Below, one piece after another: positions 15,835 through 24,578 of a DNA stretch of 64,000 bases. Within the stretch, counting starts at the first letter, position 1; every line of letters starts with the position of its first letter. The notes under the pieces were generated by a model. That model made no database searches. It had not been told where the DNA came from and saw only the letters and a list, made by a program, of their open reading frames with translations. A program made the position numbers and the translations under genes. The stretch lies in NCBI RefSeq assembly GCF_021391395.1, contig NZ_CP090059.1, forward strand, positions 682,001-746,000, written 5' to 3'. This DNA is from Sphingomonas cannabina (GTDB lineage Bacteria; Pseudomonadota; Alphaproteobacteria; Sphingomonadales; Sphingomonadaceae).

Positions 15835-18800
15835 GCTGCTGCCACCACCATCGCCGCTGCCGGCGGCGGACTCTGCTCGCCTGGCTTGATCCGGTACCAG
15901 AGCGCATAGAGCGCGGGCAGGAACACCAGGGTCAGGACCGTTCCGACCAGCGTGCCGCCGATCAGCGTGAAGGCCATCGCCCCCCAGAACACCGAATGGG
16001 TGAGCGGCACGAAGGCGAGGACCGCCGCCAGCGCCGTCAGGATCACCGGCCGTGAGCGCTGCACCGTCGCCTCGACCACGGCATCGAACGGCGTCCGGCC
16101 ATGCTCCTCATTCTCATGGATCTGCCCGATCAGGATCAGCGTGTTGCGCATCAGGATGCCGGCCAATGAGATCAGCCCCAGAATGGCGTTGAAGCCGAAC
16201 GGCTGACCGGTCAGCAGCAGCGTCGGCACCACGCCGATCAATCCGAGCGGCGCGGTCAGCAGCACGATCGTCATCGCCGAGAAGCTGCGGACCTGCAGCA
16301 TGATGACGATCATCATCAGCAGGATCATGATCGGGAAGACCGGCGCCAGCGCGGCATTGGCCTTGCCCGCCTCCTCGATCGAGCCGCCCATGACGATGTG
16401 ATATCCCGACGGCAGCGTGTCGATCACCGGCCGGAGCTTCCTGAACATCGCGGTCGAGACGTCGGGCGGCTGCAGGCCGTTGGCGATGTCGCCGCGCACG
16501 GTGATCGTCGGCATGCGATCGCGACGGAGCAGGATCGGATCCTCCATGCGCAGCTCGAGCGTGCCGATCTGGCTGATCGGCACGCGCTGGCCGTTCGTCG
16601 CGGTCAGCGTGAAATCGCCGATACGCGCCGGATCAAGCCGCGCCCCGCCGGCGGAGCGCGCGACCATGTCGACGGTGCGGATGTCCTCGCGGACCTGCGA
16701 GACCGTCACGCCCGAAAGAAGGAACTGAAGCTGCTCGCCGACATCGCCTGAGGTCAGACCCATCGCGCGCAGTCGGTCCTGATCGAGCACGAAGTGCAGC
16801 GTCGGCACGAGCTCGCCCCAATCGGTGTTGACGGTGCGCATCATCGGATCCGCGACCATGATCGCGCGGACCCGCTCGGCGATGGCGCGCACCTTGTCGA
16901 CGTCGGGACCGCTGACGCGGAACGCCACCGGATAGGGTGAAGGCGGGCCAAAGACGAGCTGCGTCACCCGTACCCGCGCCGCGGGAGCGAGACCGTCGGC
17001 TACCGCCTGCCGCAAGCGCTCCTTCAAGGCGTCGCGTGCCTCCTCGTCGGGCGTGCGCACGACGATCTTGGCGAAGGACGGGTCGGGCAGTTCGGGCGAA
17101 AGCGCCATGAAGAAACGCGGTGCACCCTGCCCGACATAGGCGGTAACGACCTGCGCCTCCGGCTGTTTGCGCAGCCAGGTTTCGACCGTTCCCGTCGCGG
17201 CGCTGGTCTGCTCGATCGAGGTGCCCTTGGGCATCTGGACCTCGACCAGAACCTCGGGGCGGTCGGAGGTGGGGAAGAACTGCTTCTTCACCAGCGCCAT
17301 GCCCGCGCCGGCGACGAGGAACGCGACCAGGGTCGCGATGGTCACCAAACGGTTGCGTGCCACCGCCCAGCGGATCAGACGACGCACCCTTTGGTAGCGC
17401 GGCGTCTCGTAGATGGCGTCGTGGCCGCCTTCGACCGGCTTGATCGCCGGTAGCAGCTTGACGCCCATATAGGGCGTGAAGACCACCGCCACGACCCAGG
17501 AGGCGAGCAGGGCGAAGCCGACGACCCAGAAGATGTTGCCGGCATATTCTCCCGCCGTGGACTTCGCGAAGCCGACCGGCATCAGGCCGATCACCGTCAC
17601 CAAGGTGCCCGCCAGCATCGGTGCAGCGGTGTGGCTCCATGCATAGGCCGACGCCTTGATGCGGTCGAACCCCTCTTCCATCTTCACGACCATCATCTCG
17701 ATCGCGATGATCGCATCATCGACGAGCAGGCCGAGCGCCAGGACCAGAGCGCCGAGCGTGATACGGTCCAGCACCCTGTCGGTCGCCCACATGATGACCA
17801 GGACGATCGCAAGCGTCAGCGGCACCGCGCCCGCCACGACGATGCCGACCCGCCAGCCGAGTGCGATGAAGCTGACGATCATCACGATCGCGAGCGCTTC
17901 GAAGAACGTCCGCATGAACTGGTCGACCGCCGCCGAGATGTTCACCGACTGGTCGGTCACGGGATCGAGGACCATCCCGAGCGGCAGCTCGGACGAGATC
18001 GCCTGGACTTCGGCCTTCAGCGACTTGCCGAGATCGAGCCCGTTCCAGCCCTCGCGCATCACCACGCCCAGCAACAGGGCTGGTTCGCCCTGGTTGCGGA
18101 TCAGGAAGGTGGCCGGATCCTCATAGCCGCGACGAACCTCGGCGATGTCCGCCAGGCGCACGGTCTTGCCATTGGCGACGATCGGCAAATCGCGAATCTT
18201 CTCGAGATCGTCGAACGCGCCGTCGAGCCGCACCAGCACCTGCGGCCCGTTGGCCTCGATAGCGCCGGCCGGGGTGACCAGGTTCTGCTGGGCCAACGCC
18301 GAGAATATCGCGCGCGGCGCGATCCCCAGCGTCGCCAGCCGGTCCTGCGCGAACTCGACATAGATGCGCTCGGGCCGTTCGCCGACGATATTGACCTTCT
18401 TGACGCCGGGGACGTGGAGCAGCCGCTGGCGCAGCGCCTCCGCCTGGCGGGCAAGCTCGCGCTGCGGCTCGCCCTTCGCCTTCAGCGCATAGAGTGCGAA
18501 GGTCACGTCGCCATATTCGTCGTTGACGAACGGACCAGCGACGCCGCGAGGTAGCTTGGGCGCCTCATCCTGCAGCTTCTTGCGCGCCTGGTAGAACTGC
18601 TCCTGCACTTCAGAGGGGGGCGTCTGGTCGCGCAGGATCAGCGTGGTGAAGGCAAGGCCGGGCCGGGTGAAGGTTTCCGCGCGATCGTACCAGCGCAGCT
18701 CCTGCAGCCGCTTCTCGAGCGGCTCGGCGACCTGATCCTGCATCTCCTGCGCGGTGGCGCCAGGCCAGGCGGTGACCACCGTCATCTGCTTGATGGTGAA

Positions 18801-18947
18801 GCTCGGATCCTCGGCGCGGCCCAGGCTGAGGAAGGCTACGATCCCGGCGAGCGTGATGGCGATGATGAAGAACAATGTGACCGCCCGCTCGCGGACGGCG
18901 AGGGCGGACAGGTTGAACTTGTCCCTGGGCTCTTGGGTCTCGCTCAA
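15831..18947 (-). CDS. RND efflux permease of the island
   Basis: A 1,038-residue RND transporter: N-terminal segment TLFFIIAITLAGIVAFLSLG, first periplasmic loop (FVNDEYGDVTFALYALKAKG), membrane cluster with GLLVDDAIIAIEMMVVKMEEG around residue 407 (the TM4 aspartate pair), second loop, and a final cluster (GILMRNTLILIGQIHENEEHG). It belongs with the AcrB/AcrD/AcrF superfamily, and is only distantly related to the pump at 3231-6389. It is coupled to the adaptor gene by an ATGA overlap at 18944-18947. It would work with that adaptor and the divergent outer-membrane factor. Substrate unknown. Confidence 0.94.
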   Translation of the reverse strand: MSETQEPRDKFNLSALAVRERAVTLFFIIAITLAGIVAFLSLGRAEDPSFTIKQMTVVTAWPGATAQEMQDQVAEPLEKRLQELRWYDRAETFTRPGLAFTTLILRDQTPPSEVQEQFYQARKKLQDEAPKLPRGVAGPFVNDEYGDVTFALYALKAKGEPQRELARQAEALRQRLLHVPGVKKVNIVGERPERIYVEFAQDRLATLGIAPRAIFSALAQQNLVTPAGAIEANGPQVLVRLDGAFDDLEKIRDLPIVANGKTVRLADIAEVRRGYEDPATFLIRNQGEPALLLGVVMREGWNGLDLGKSLKAEVQAISSELPLGMVLDPVTDQSVNISAAVDQFMRTFFEALAIVMIVSFIALGWRVGIVVAGAVPLTLAIVLVIMWATDRVLDRITLGALVLALGLLVDDAIIAIEMMVVKMEEGFDRIKASAYAWSHTAAPMLAGTLVTVIGLMPVGFAKSTAGEYAGNIFWVVGFALLASWVVAVVFTPYMGVKLLPAIKPVEGGHDAIYETPRYQRVRRLIRWAVARNRLVTIATLVAFLVAGAGMALVKKQFFPTSDRPEVLVEVQMPKGTSIEQTSAATGTVETWLRKQPEAQVVTAYVGQGAPRFFMALSPELPDPSFAKIVVRTPDEEARDALKERLRQAVADGLAPAARVRVTQLVFGPPSPYPVAFRVSGPDVDKVRAIAERVRAIMVADPMMRTVNTDWGELVPTLHFVLDQDRLRAMGLTSGDVGEQLQFLLSGVTVSQVREDIRTVDMVARSAGGARLDPARIGDFTLTATNGQRVPISQIGTLELRMEDPILLRRDRMPTITVRGDIANGLQPPDVSTAMFRKLRPVIDTLPSGYHIVMGGSIEEAGKANAALAPVFPIMILLMMIVIMLQVRSFSAMTIVLLTAPLGLIGVVPTLLLTGQPFGFNAILGLISLAGILMRNTLILIGQIHENEEHGRTPFDAVVEATVQRSRPVILTALAAVLAFVPLTHSVFWGAMAFTLIGGTLVGTVLTLVFLPALYALWYRIKPGEQSPPPAAAMVVAAA

Positions 18948-20026
18948 TGGACCGCTCCCGCCGCGATGCGGACCTGCTGGCCCTGGTGGAGCATGTGCGC
19001 GCCCAGCGCGACGAACCGCTCGCCCGGCCGCAGCCCGGCCGTCACGGTCGCGGACTCCTCGCCGATCGTAGCCAGTTTCACCGAACGCCAGTTGACCTTT
19101 GGGCTCGCCCGGCCGGCAATCACCCAGACCCCCGGCCCTTGTCCGCGATCATAGATCGCGCTGAGCGGAACCGAGAGCGTCGGTGCCTGACCGGGTACGC
19201 CCAGGCGGATCGTGACCGTCGAACCCAACGGGGCGGCCGCGGGAGCGCCGGCAAGGACGAAGCGCGCCTCGAAGGTCCGCGTCGCCGGATCGGCCGCATC
19301 ACTGAGCTGCCGCAGCCGCGCGGTGCCGCCAAGCCCGCTATAGGTCCGCGCCTCCGCCTCCGTGCCCAGCGCGGGCCGAAGCGTCTCGGGCAGCGCGACG
19401 ATCGCTTCGCGCGGGCCTGAGCGCGCAAGCCGGACGACGGTCTGGCCGGCAGCGACCACCTGTCCCGGCTCGGCCAGCGTCTCGGCGACGGTGCCGTCCG
19501 CGTCGGCGACGAGCACCGTATAGCCGGCATCGTTCCGGCTGACGCGCGCCTGCGCCTCGGCGGCGGAGAGCTGCGCGCGTGCGGCAAGGGCCGCAGCCTT
19601 TGCCTGGTCATAGGCGGAAGCCGATACCGCCCCTGCCGACACCAGATCGCGGTAACGCGCCTCGTCGGCGGCGGTCTGGACCGCGCGGGCGCGTGCGGCG
19701 GCGACGGTGCCGGCCGCTGCCTGCGCCACGAGCGTATAGTCGGTCGGGTCGATGCGCATCAGCGGCTGCCCACGGCGGACGACCTGCCCGGCGTCGACCA
19801 GCCGCGCCACCACCTTGCCCCCGACTCGGAAGCCGAGGTCGCTCTGCACCCGCGAGCCGACGATGCCGGTGAACTCGTGATTCGCGCCCTCGGCCGCGCC
19901 GGCTGCAGCGATTCGCACCAGCGGCGGCGCGGTGCGCGGATCGGCGTCCGATTGCCCGCATCCGGCCAGCGCACCGGCTGCCAGTCCAAGGATCCCGACC
20001 GTTCGGGCGCAAGACGATATCGACAC
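18944..20026 (-). CDS. RND efflux adaptor lipoprotein of the island
   Basis: About 360 residues. Start GTG 20026 is chosen because CAGGAGGAAC lies just before it and translation from it gives a clean lipoprotein signal (MSISSCARTVGILGLAAGALAGC). The open frame extends to ATG 20065, but that start would lack a usable signal. Downstream: lipoyl halves (GGKVVARLVDAGQVVRRGQPL and VADADGTVAETLAEPGQVVAAGQTV), an alanine-rich hairpin and a beta-barrel domain. It is lipid-anchored and links pump to channel. Transcription probably starts just upstream at the TetR operator 20066-20089. Confidence 0.9.
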   Translation of the reverse strand: MSISSCARTVGILGLAAGALAGCGQSDADPRTAPPLVRIAAAGAAEGANHEFTGIVGSRVQSDLGFRVGGKVVARLVDAGQVVRRGQPLMRIDPTDYTLVAQAAAGTVAAARARAVQTAADEARYRDLVSAGAVSASAYDQAKAAALAARAQLSAAEAQARVSRNDAGYTVLVADADGTVAETLAEPGQVVAAGQTVVRLARSGPREAIVALPETLRPALGTEAEARTYSGLGGTARLRQLSDAADPATRTFEARFVLAGAPAAAPLGSTVTIRLGVPGQAPTLSVPLSAIYDRGQGPGVWVIAGRASPKVNWRSVKLATIGEESATVTAGLRPGERFVALGAHMLHQGQQVRIAAGAVH

Positions 20027-20065
20027 GCAGGTTCCTCCTGTCCAGTCGGAACCAGATGTCATCAA

Positions 20066-20089
20066 GTGACCAATATGTCAACTAGTCAC
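20066..20089 (-). promoter_or_regulatory. Predicted TetR operator A, at the adaptor-permease promoter
   Basis: GTGACCA...TAGTCAC forms a 24-bp imperfect palindrome. It encloses a minus-strand TTGACA (-35, positions 20081-20076). The same spaced motif occurs at 20763-20786 before the outer-membrane factor gene. The matching ends and equal spacing suggest that one TetR protein binds both. The -10 on this side is weak (CATCTG). Confidence 0.65.
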
Positions 20090-20105
20090 AAGCAAGCGCT
20101 CGGCC

Positions 20106-20735
20106 TCAAGGCGCGAGACTGCGCAGCACCAGCCCGGTCACCTCGGTCTGCGCATCGGGCAGAAGGTCGAGGCTGCGCTCGAGGAAAACCGGGTCGATGA
20201 AGGGCAGGAAGGCATAGAAGATCGACCGGCGGGTCTCGTCGAGCGGGGTCTTGCGCTCGAACTCGCCATTCTCGCGGCCTTCCTTCAGGATCTCTTCGAG
20301 CAGGCTCTGCAAGCGCTCGGTATAGGCCCGCACGACCTCCCAGTTTTCGGACGAGGCATTGACCGCGAGCTCGTAAAGCTTGCGATCGGAGAAGAGCAGC
20401 TCGACGGTTGCGGTGGTGGCGGTTTTCGCAAATCTGCGCAGCTTGTCGGTTGCGTCCTGTCCCTGATCCACCGCCTCCCGGACCTGGTCGAACAGCCCGC
20501 TCACGCACTCGTCGCAGATCGCCTCGCCGATCGCCTGCTTCGATTCGAAGAAGCGGTAGATATAGGCCTTGGAGAAGCCGATCTCGCGCGCGAGATCCGA
20601 AACTGTCGTCTTGGTATAGCCATAATGCGCGAAGCATTCGCGCGCTGCCTTCACGATCTGGTCCCGTACCGAATGTTCCGCCGGCCCGCGCGCGGCGGCC
20701 TTGCTTGTGCTCTGATTTTTCATGGCGGCATCCAT
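20106..20735 (-). CDS. TetR/AcrR-type repressor of the island efflux system
   Basis: A TetR regulator of about 209 residues: N-terminal helix-turn-helix (VRDQIVKAARECFAHYGYTKTTVSDLAREIGFSKAYIYRFFESKQAIGEAI), then a helical ligand domain including CDECVSGLFDQVREAVDQGQ. The start is uncertain: ATG 20735, 20723 and 20786 are in frame, none with a strong ribosome site. ATG 20786 would lie in operator B, so a downstream start is preferred. The gene lies between the pump operon (same strand, downstream) and the divergent channel gene, and probably represses both and itself. Confidence 0.88.
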   Translation of the reverse strand: MDAAMKNQSTSKAAARGPAEHSVRDQIVKAARECFAHYGYTKTTVSDLAREIGFSKAYIYRFFESKQAIGEAICDECVSGLFDQVREAVDQGQDATDKLRRFAKTATTATVELLFSDRKLYELAVNASSENWEVVRAYTERLQSLLEEILKEGRENGEFERKTPLDETRRSIFYAFLPFIDPVFLERSLDLLPDAQTEVTGLVLRSLAP

Positions 20736-20752
20736 AGCGCCAAAAGCCCGGA

Positions 20753-20786
20753 TTGACAAATTGTGACCATTTTCGTTATTAGTCAT
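20753..20786 (+). promoter_or_regulatory. Promoter with TetR operator B for the outer-membrane factor gene
   Basis: TTGACA (20753-20758) is followed after 17-18 bp by a TTATTA/TATTAG -10. The operator GTGACCA...TAGTCAT (20763-20786) covers the spacer and -10, so a bound repressor would block polymerase. It matches operator A at both ends with the same 14-base gap between the GTGAC and GTCA half-sites. Confidence 0.65.
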
Positions 20787-20826
20787 TGCCCCTGAGATGG
20801 TTCATGGGCTGTTGGCGGACGATCGC

Positions 20827-22278
20827 ATGCGCATTTCATCTTCAATCCTGACGGTTGTCGGGACAGCCGGGTTGCTCGGCGGCTGTGCCGTCGGTCCGTC
20901 CTATGTGGCGCCGGAGGTGGCGGCGCCACTGGCGTTCATGGGCAGTCCCGCCGTCGAGGCCGCCACGGGCCAGGCCGCGAACGTCGATCTGGTGAACTGG
21001 TGGCGATCGTTCGACGATCCGCTGCTGGCGAACCTGGTCGAACGCGCGCTGGCGCAGAACCTCGACCTGCAGCAGGCGAGCGCCCGTGTCGTGCAGGCGC
21101 GCGCCGCGCTGCGCCACGCCAGGGCCGACCTCCTTCCCTCCGGACAGGTCAGCGGCCAGGCCAGCGAGAACTATCAATCGCTCGAGACGCCGCAGGGCCG
21201 CATCGCCAGCGCCTTGCCCGGCTTCGAGCGCGAGGCGCAGAGCTATGACCTGAACCTCGGCGCGAGCTGGGAGCTCGATCTCTTCGGGGGCAAGGACGCC
21301 GCCCGCGACGCCGCACGGGCCGACTGGCAGGCATCCGCGGCCGGCGCCGCCGCGGCGAGACTGGCCGTCGCGGCGCAGACCGCCGACACCTATGTCGCGA
21401 TCCGCAGCCTGCAGGCGCGGCTCGACGTCGCCCGGGACCAGCTACGGGTCCAGCAGCAGCTGGTCGATCTGGTCGCACTCCAGTATCGAAAAGGCGTGGC
21501 GGCCGAATTGCAGCTGCGGCAGGCCGAGGGGGCACTGGCGCAAGTCAAAGCCGGCGTTCCGGAGCTCGAGCAGAATCTCGACGCCGCGATGAACGCGCTG
21601 GACGTGCTGCTCGGCCTCCAGCCCGGCTCGACCCGACCCGAGCTCGCGGCCGTCGCGCCGATCCCCAATGTCCCTGCGGTCGCGGACGCGGGGGGCCCGG
21701 CCGCCTTGCTGCGCCGGCGGCCGGACATCATCGCGGCGGAGCGCACGCTCGCCGCGTCTAATGCGCGGATCGGCGTCGCGATCTCCGAATATTATCCGAA
21801 ATTCTCACTGAGCGGGCTGCTCGGCACGGCGACCATGGGCGTCGGCGGATTGTTCGGCGGCAATGCCACCCAGGCCAGCGGCGTTCTCGGGTTGCGCTGG
21901 CGCCTGTTCGACTTCGGCCGCATCGATGCCGAGATCGCCGCCGCGCGCGGCCGCAACGCCGAGGCGCTCGCTGCCTATCGCCTGACGGTCCTCAGGGCAT
22001 CGGAGGATGTGGAGAACGCCTTTTCGGCGCTCGTCAAGCAGCAGGCCCGCGCGCAGATCCTCGACCAGGGTGTCTCTTCGCTCACCAGGGCGCGCGCATC
22101 CTCGCTCGCAGCCTATAAGGGCGGCGTGTCCAGCCTGCTCGACGTGCTCGACGCCGACCAGCGCCTTCTCGCCAGCCGCGATGCCGAAATCCAGTCGAAG
22201 GCGGCCGCCGCCCGCGCCGCCATCGCTTCCTTCCGGGCGCTCGGCGGAGGATGGGATGCCTCGATTGCGGCCGGCTGA
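20827..22278 (+). CDS. Outer-membrane efflux channel lipoprotein (NodT/OprM family)
   Basis: About 483 residues from ATG 20827, chosen because it gives an ideal lipoprotein signal (MRISSSILTVVGTAGLLGGC, Cys20); ATG 20797 would add ten unneeded residues. Two OEP repeats are visible, each with long coiled-coil helices (NLDLQQASARVVQARAALRH, then LYRKG-type loop LQYRKGVAAELQLRQAEGAL) and a second half with RRRPDIIAAERTLAASNARIG and LAAYKGGVSSLLDVLDADQRLL. It forms the trimeric exit duct for the pump encoded on the other strand. Divergent arrangement under one TetR is inferred from the shared operators. Confidence 0.93.
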   Translation: MRISSSILTVVGTAGLLGGCAVGPSYVAPEVAAPLAFMGSPAVEAATGQAANVDLVNWWRSFDDPLLANLVERALAQNLDLQQASARVVQARAALRHARADLLPSGQVSGQASENYQSLETPQGRIASALPGFEREAQSYDLNLGASWELDLFGGKDAARDAARADWQASAAGAAAARLAVAAQTADTYVAIRSLQARLDVARDQLRVQQQLVDLVALQYRKGVAAELQLRQAEGALAQVKAGVPELEQNLDAAMNALDVLLGLQPGSTRPELAAVAPIPNVPAVADAGGPAALLRRRPDIIAAERTLAASNARIGVAISEYYPKFSLSGLLGTATMGVGGLFGGNATQASGVLGLRWRLFDFGRIDAEIAAARGRNAEALAAYRLTVLRASEDVENAFSALVKQQARAQILDQGVSSLTRARASSLAAYKGGVSSLLDVLDADQRLLASRDAEIQSKAAAARAAIASFRALGGGWDASIAAG

Positions 22279-22301
22279 GCCGGCAAGGTGGGTCCGGCTT
22301 C

Positions 22302-22347
22302 AGGGTCGCTGCTGCATGGGCGGCTTTCTCGCCGATGCAGCAGCCCT
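22302..22347 (+). terminator. Hairpin after the outer-membrane factor gene
   Basis: A 10-bp stem (GCTGCTGCAT 22308-22317 with 22335-22344), extended by AGGG/CCT on the outside, lies 24 bp after the stop. There is no T-run, so it may be a weak or Rho-assisted terminator or only an mRNA 3' stabiliser. Confidence 0.45.
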
Positions 22348-22421
22348 GCCCACTGCCCGGCTGGACCATATTGCGTGCCGGCAACCCAATCCCCTCCATT
22401 CACAACGCGGAGCCCATCACC

Positions 22422-23315
22422 ATGGATGACGTCATCATCATCGGCGGCAGCTTTGCCGGTCTCGCCGCCGCGCTGCAGCTCGGCCGCGCCCGCCGCAAGG
22501 TCACCGTTCTCGATACCGGCCTGCCGCGCAACCGCTTCGCCGGCCACTCGCATGGCCTGCTCGGCCATGATCACAAGCCACCGCTGGACATCCTGGCCGA
22601 GGCGCGGCAGCAGCTGGCGCGCTATCCCACGATCAGGCTGGTCAATGCCCGGGCCGACAGTATCTCGGGCGCCATCGACGATTTCTCCGTCCTCATTGGC
22701 GATGGCGAAAGCCTTGCGGCGCGCCGCCTGATCCTGAGCTATGGCGTCGTCGACCAGATGCCCGAGGTTCCGGGCTTTGCCAAAGGCTGGGGCAGATCCA
22801 TCGTGCCCTGCCCCTATTGCGACGGCTTCGAAGTCGCCGACCAGCATTGGGGCCTCGTCTGGTCCGGCCCGCAGTCGCACAATCATGTCAGGCTGTTCCA
22901 CGACTGGACCGACAGCTTGACGGTCCTGGCCGATGGCCACGAAATTCCATCCGATATCCGAACCGATCTGTGGCGCCGCAAGATACCTGTCGTCGATGGC
23001 CGGATCACCGAAATCGGCCATCACGGGAGCCATAGCGCCACCGTCGTGCTCGATACCGGCTCCAAGGTTTCGGTCGACATCCTGTTCGCGCATCCGCGCA
23101 ACAAGCCGTCCGCGAGCCTGCATGAATCGCTGGGTCTCGCCACGGTCGATATGCCCCTCGGCATCGCCCTCAAGGCCGACGAGCGCCGCGAAACCAGCAT
23201 GCCCGGCATCTACGCCGCCGGCGACCTCGCCAATCCCCTTATGCCCTCGGTCACCACGGCATCCTGGCAAGGCGCGATGGCGGGCATCTTCGCCCAGCAA
23301 TCGATGCTGGTTTGA
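22422..23315 (+). CDS. Thioredoxin-reductase-like FAD oxidoreductase
   Basis: A 297-residue flavoprotein: FAD-binding motif IIIGGSFAGLAAALQLGRAR near the N-terminus, the CPYCDGFE redox pair near residues 130-134, and the C-terminal FAD motif GIYAAGDLANP. This is the plan of the thioredoxin reductase/NAD(P)-dependent oxidoreductase class of about 300 residues. The NAD(P)-binding glycine motif between them is degenerate (VWSGPQSHNHVRLFHDW), so the usual pyridine-nucleotide site may be lost or changed. It could reduce a thiol or oxidise a small thiol as in the GliT/HlmI group. It lies 143 bp after the efflux channel and is read in the same direction. Confidence 0.85.
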   Translation: MDDVIIIGGSFAGLAAALQLGRARRKVTVLDTGLPRNRFAGHSHGLLGHDHKPPLDILAEARQQLARYPTIRLVNARADSISGAIDDFSVLIGDGESLAARRLILSYGVVDQMPEVPGFAKGWGRSIVPCPYCDGFEVADQHWGLVWSGPQSHNHVRLFHDWTDSLTVLADGHEIPSDIRTDLWRRKIPVVDGRITEIGHHGSHSATVVLDTGSKVSVDILFAHPRNKPSASLHESLGLATVDMPLGIALKADERRETSMPGIYAAGDLANPLMPSVTTASWQGAMAGIFAQQSMLV

Positions 23316-23399
23316 GAGCACAGATTCCGCGGTTGCCGCGGGCCATTCTATTCTGAGAGTTGCGGCCGGCGGCAGGGACAGGCGCCGGTTGCTTGCAAG

Positions 23400-24218
23400 C
23401 TATTCCACGAGTGGGATACACGGCTGGGTAAGCCAGTATGACTCCGTTTCGTCGGAACACCAAAACCCCTCGAATAGCCTGGCGATCTTCAGGCCTTGGA
23501 GCGCCTCCGCTTTCCCAAGAATCAGTGTGTAGAAGCTATCCCAATGGACCCATGCTAAAAGCGAGTGATCGGGGGCGATCAAACGTTTCACGCCATATTG
23601 TGGGAGGTCGGTCATGCCGTCCCACAGATCACCTTGTTCCAATAGGCTAACGTTTACTAGGCGCTCGTCATCGCCAAACTCATCTCCCACGATCAACTGG
23701 TTATTACCGGCTCTTCTGAAGACGGCGGCGAGGCTGGTTTGCATTAGCGGCTCGAAGCGTCCTTCGGTGGGCGGAAATATGCGATGCTGAGAGCAGTAAG
23801 AAGCTAGCCGATCGGACTTGGCGGTGTCCGCAAGGTCATGTCTGAGGCCGCCGATACTCGTTCGAAGAGCCTGATCCAATTCGCGGTGGTCGGCAAAACC
23901 GGCCTGCTGGCAGATCGTTCGCCAGCCGATCTGCCGTCCATATCGCTTTGCCACGCCATCGACGCCTTCGGGATCAATCTCCTTGCCAACGCGTCGATTA
24001 GCCGCCTCTTCGTCCATCCACTCCAATAAACCGAGTGTGGCTGGTGCCGCTGAACCTGAGAGGACCAGCGTCCCATGTTCGCAGGTTTTCGGGTCTAGCC
24101 CTTCTACAGTGAAAAATGGATGGAGGGCGACAAAGCCGTGCGTGTATGCGCCACCAAACCAAGGTAAGATTGGGGTGCCGTCCGGCGGGCCAAACTTATC
24201 TCGGTCGATCGTATCCAT
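23400..24218 (-). CDS. Hypothetical protein (272 residues)
   Basis: A soluble, acidic protein with no signal peptide or membrane segment. Notable stretches are LPWFGGAYTHGFVALHPFFTV near the N-terminus, a helical middle (GWRTICQQAGFADHRELDQAL), and an aromatic C-terminus (LLAWVHWDSFYTLILGK, GFWCSDETESYWLTQ). The tail faintly resembles DUF2711-type proteins, but I would not assign it. Its composition is less GC-rich than its neighbours, which fits recent arrival in the island. It stands alone, convergent with the oxidoreductase gene. Confidence 0.7.
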   Translation of the reverse strand: MDTIDRDKFGPPDGTPILPWFGGAYTHGFVALHPFFTVEGLDPKTCEHGTLVLSGSAAPATLGLLEWMDEEAANRRVGKEIDPEGVDGVAKRYGRQIGWRTICQQAGFADHRELDQALRTSIGGLRHDLADTAKSDRLASYCSQHRIFPPTEGRFEPLMQTSLAAVFRRAGNNQLIVGDEFGDDERLVNVSLLEQGDLWDGMTDLPQYGVKRLIAPDHSLLAWVHWDSFYTLILGKAEALQGLKIARLFEGFWCSDETESYWLTQPCIPLVE

Positions 24219-24578
24219 GCCCCGTTCTAATTGCCAACCGGTGCGATGTCAGCTCCCGCACTAAGGCGACTCCAGAGCGAGTGCTACATTTGGGGCGTAA
24301 GCGGTCATTCCGCTGAGACGGCTCTCGATCGGCAGCTATCGAGGATCTCGCGCCCCAAAACGGACTGACCGCTCATGGCCCGACATCGGTAGGGCGGGTA
24401 CTGGTGTAAGTCGCCGGCCCCATAATCACGGTCGCTCAGCGGCTAAGTCGCCATCCTTGGAAGCTATCGTTGGCCCATGTTCGGCGGACACGCAGATGGT
24501 CCACTCTAGTTAACTGTCGCGAGCGAAGACAGCGAAGGCGCGGACGCTCGCCCGGTCTGTTCGCTCACGTGATGGTGA
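24219..24578. other. Gene-free stretch, less GC-rich
   Basis: Nothing coding is convincing in these 360 bases. There are short dyads (for example CTCGATCG...CTATCGAG around 24325-24345) but no terminator or promoter I can defend. The lower GC content continues from the hypothetical gene to the left. Confidence 0.4.
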
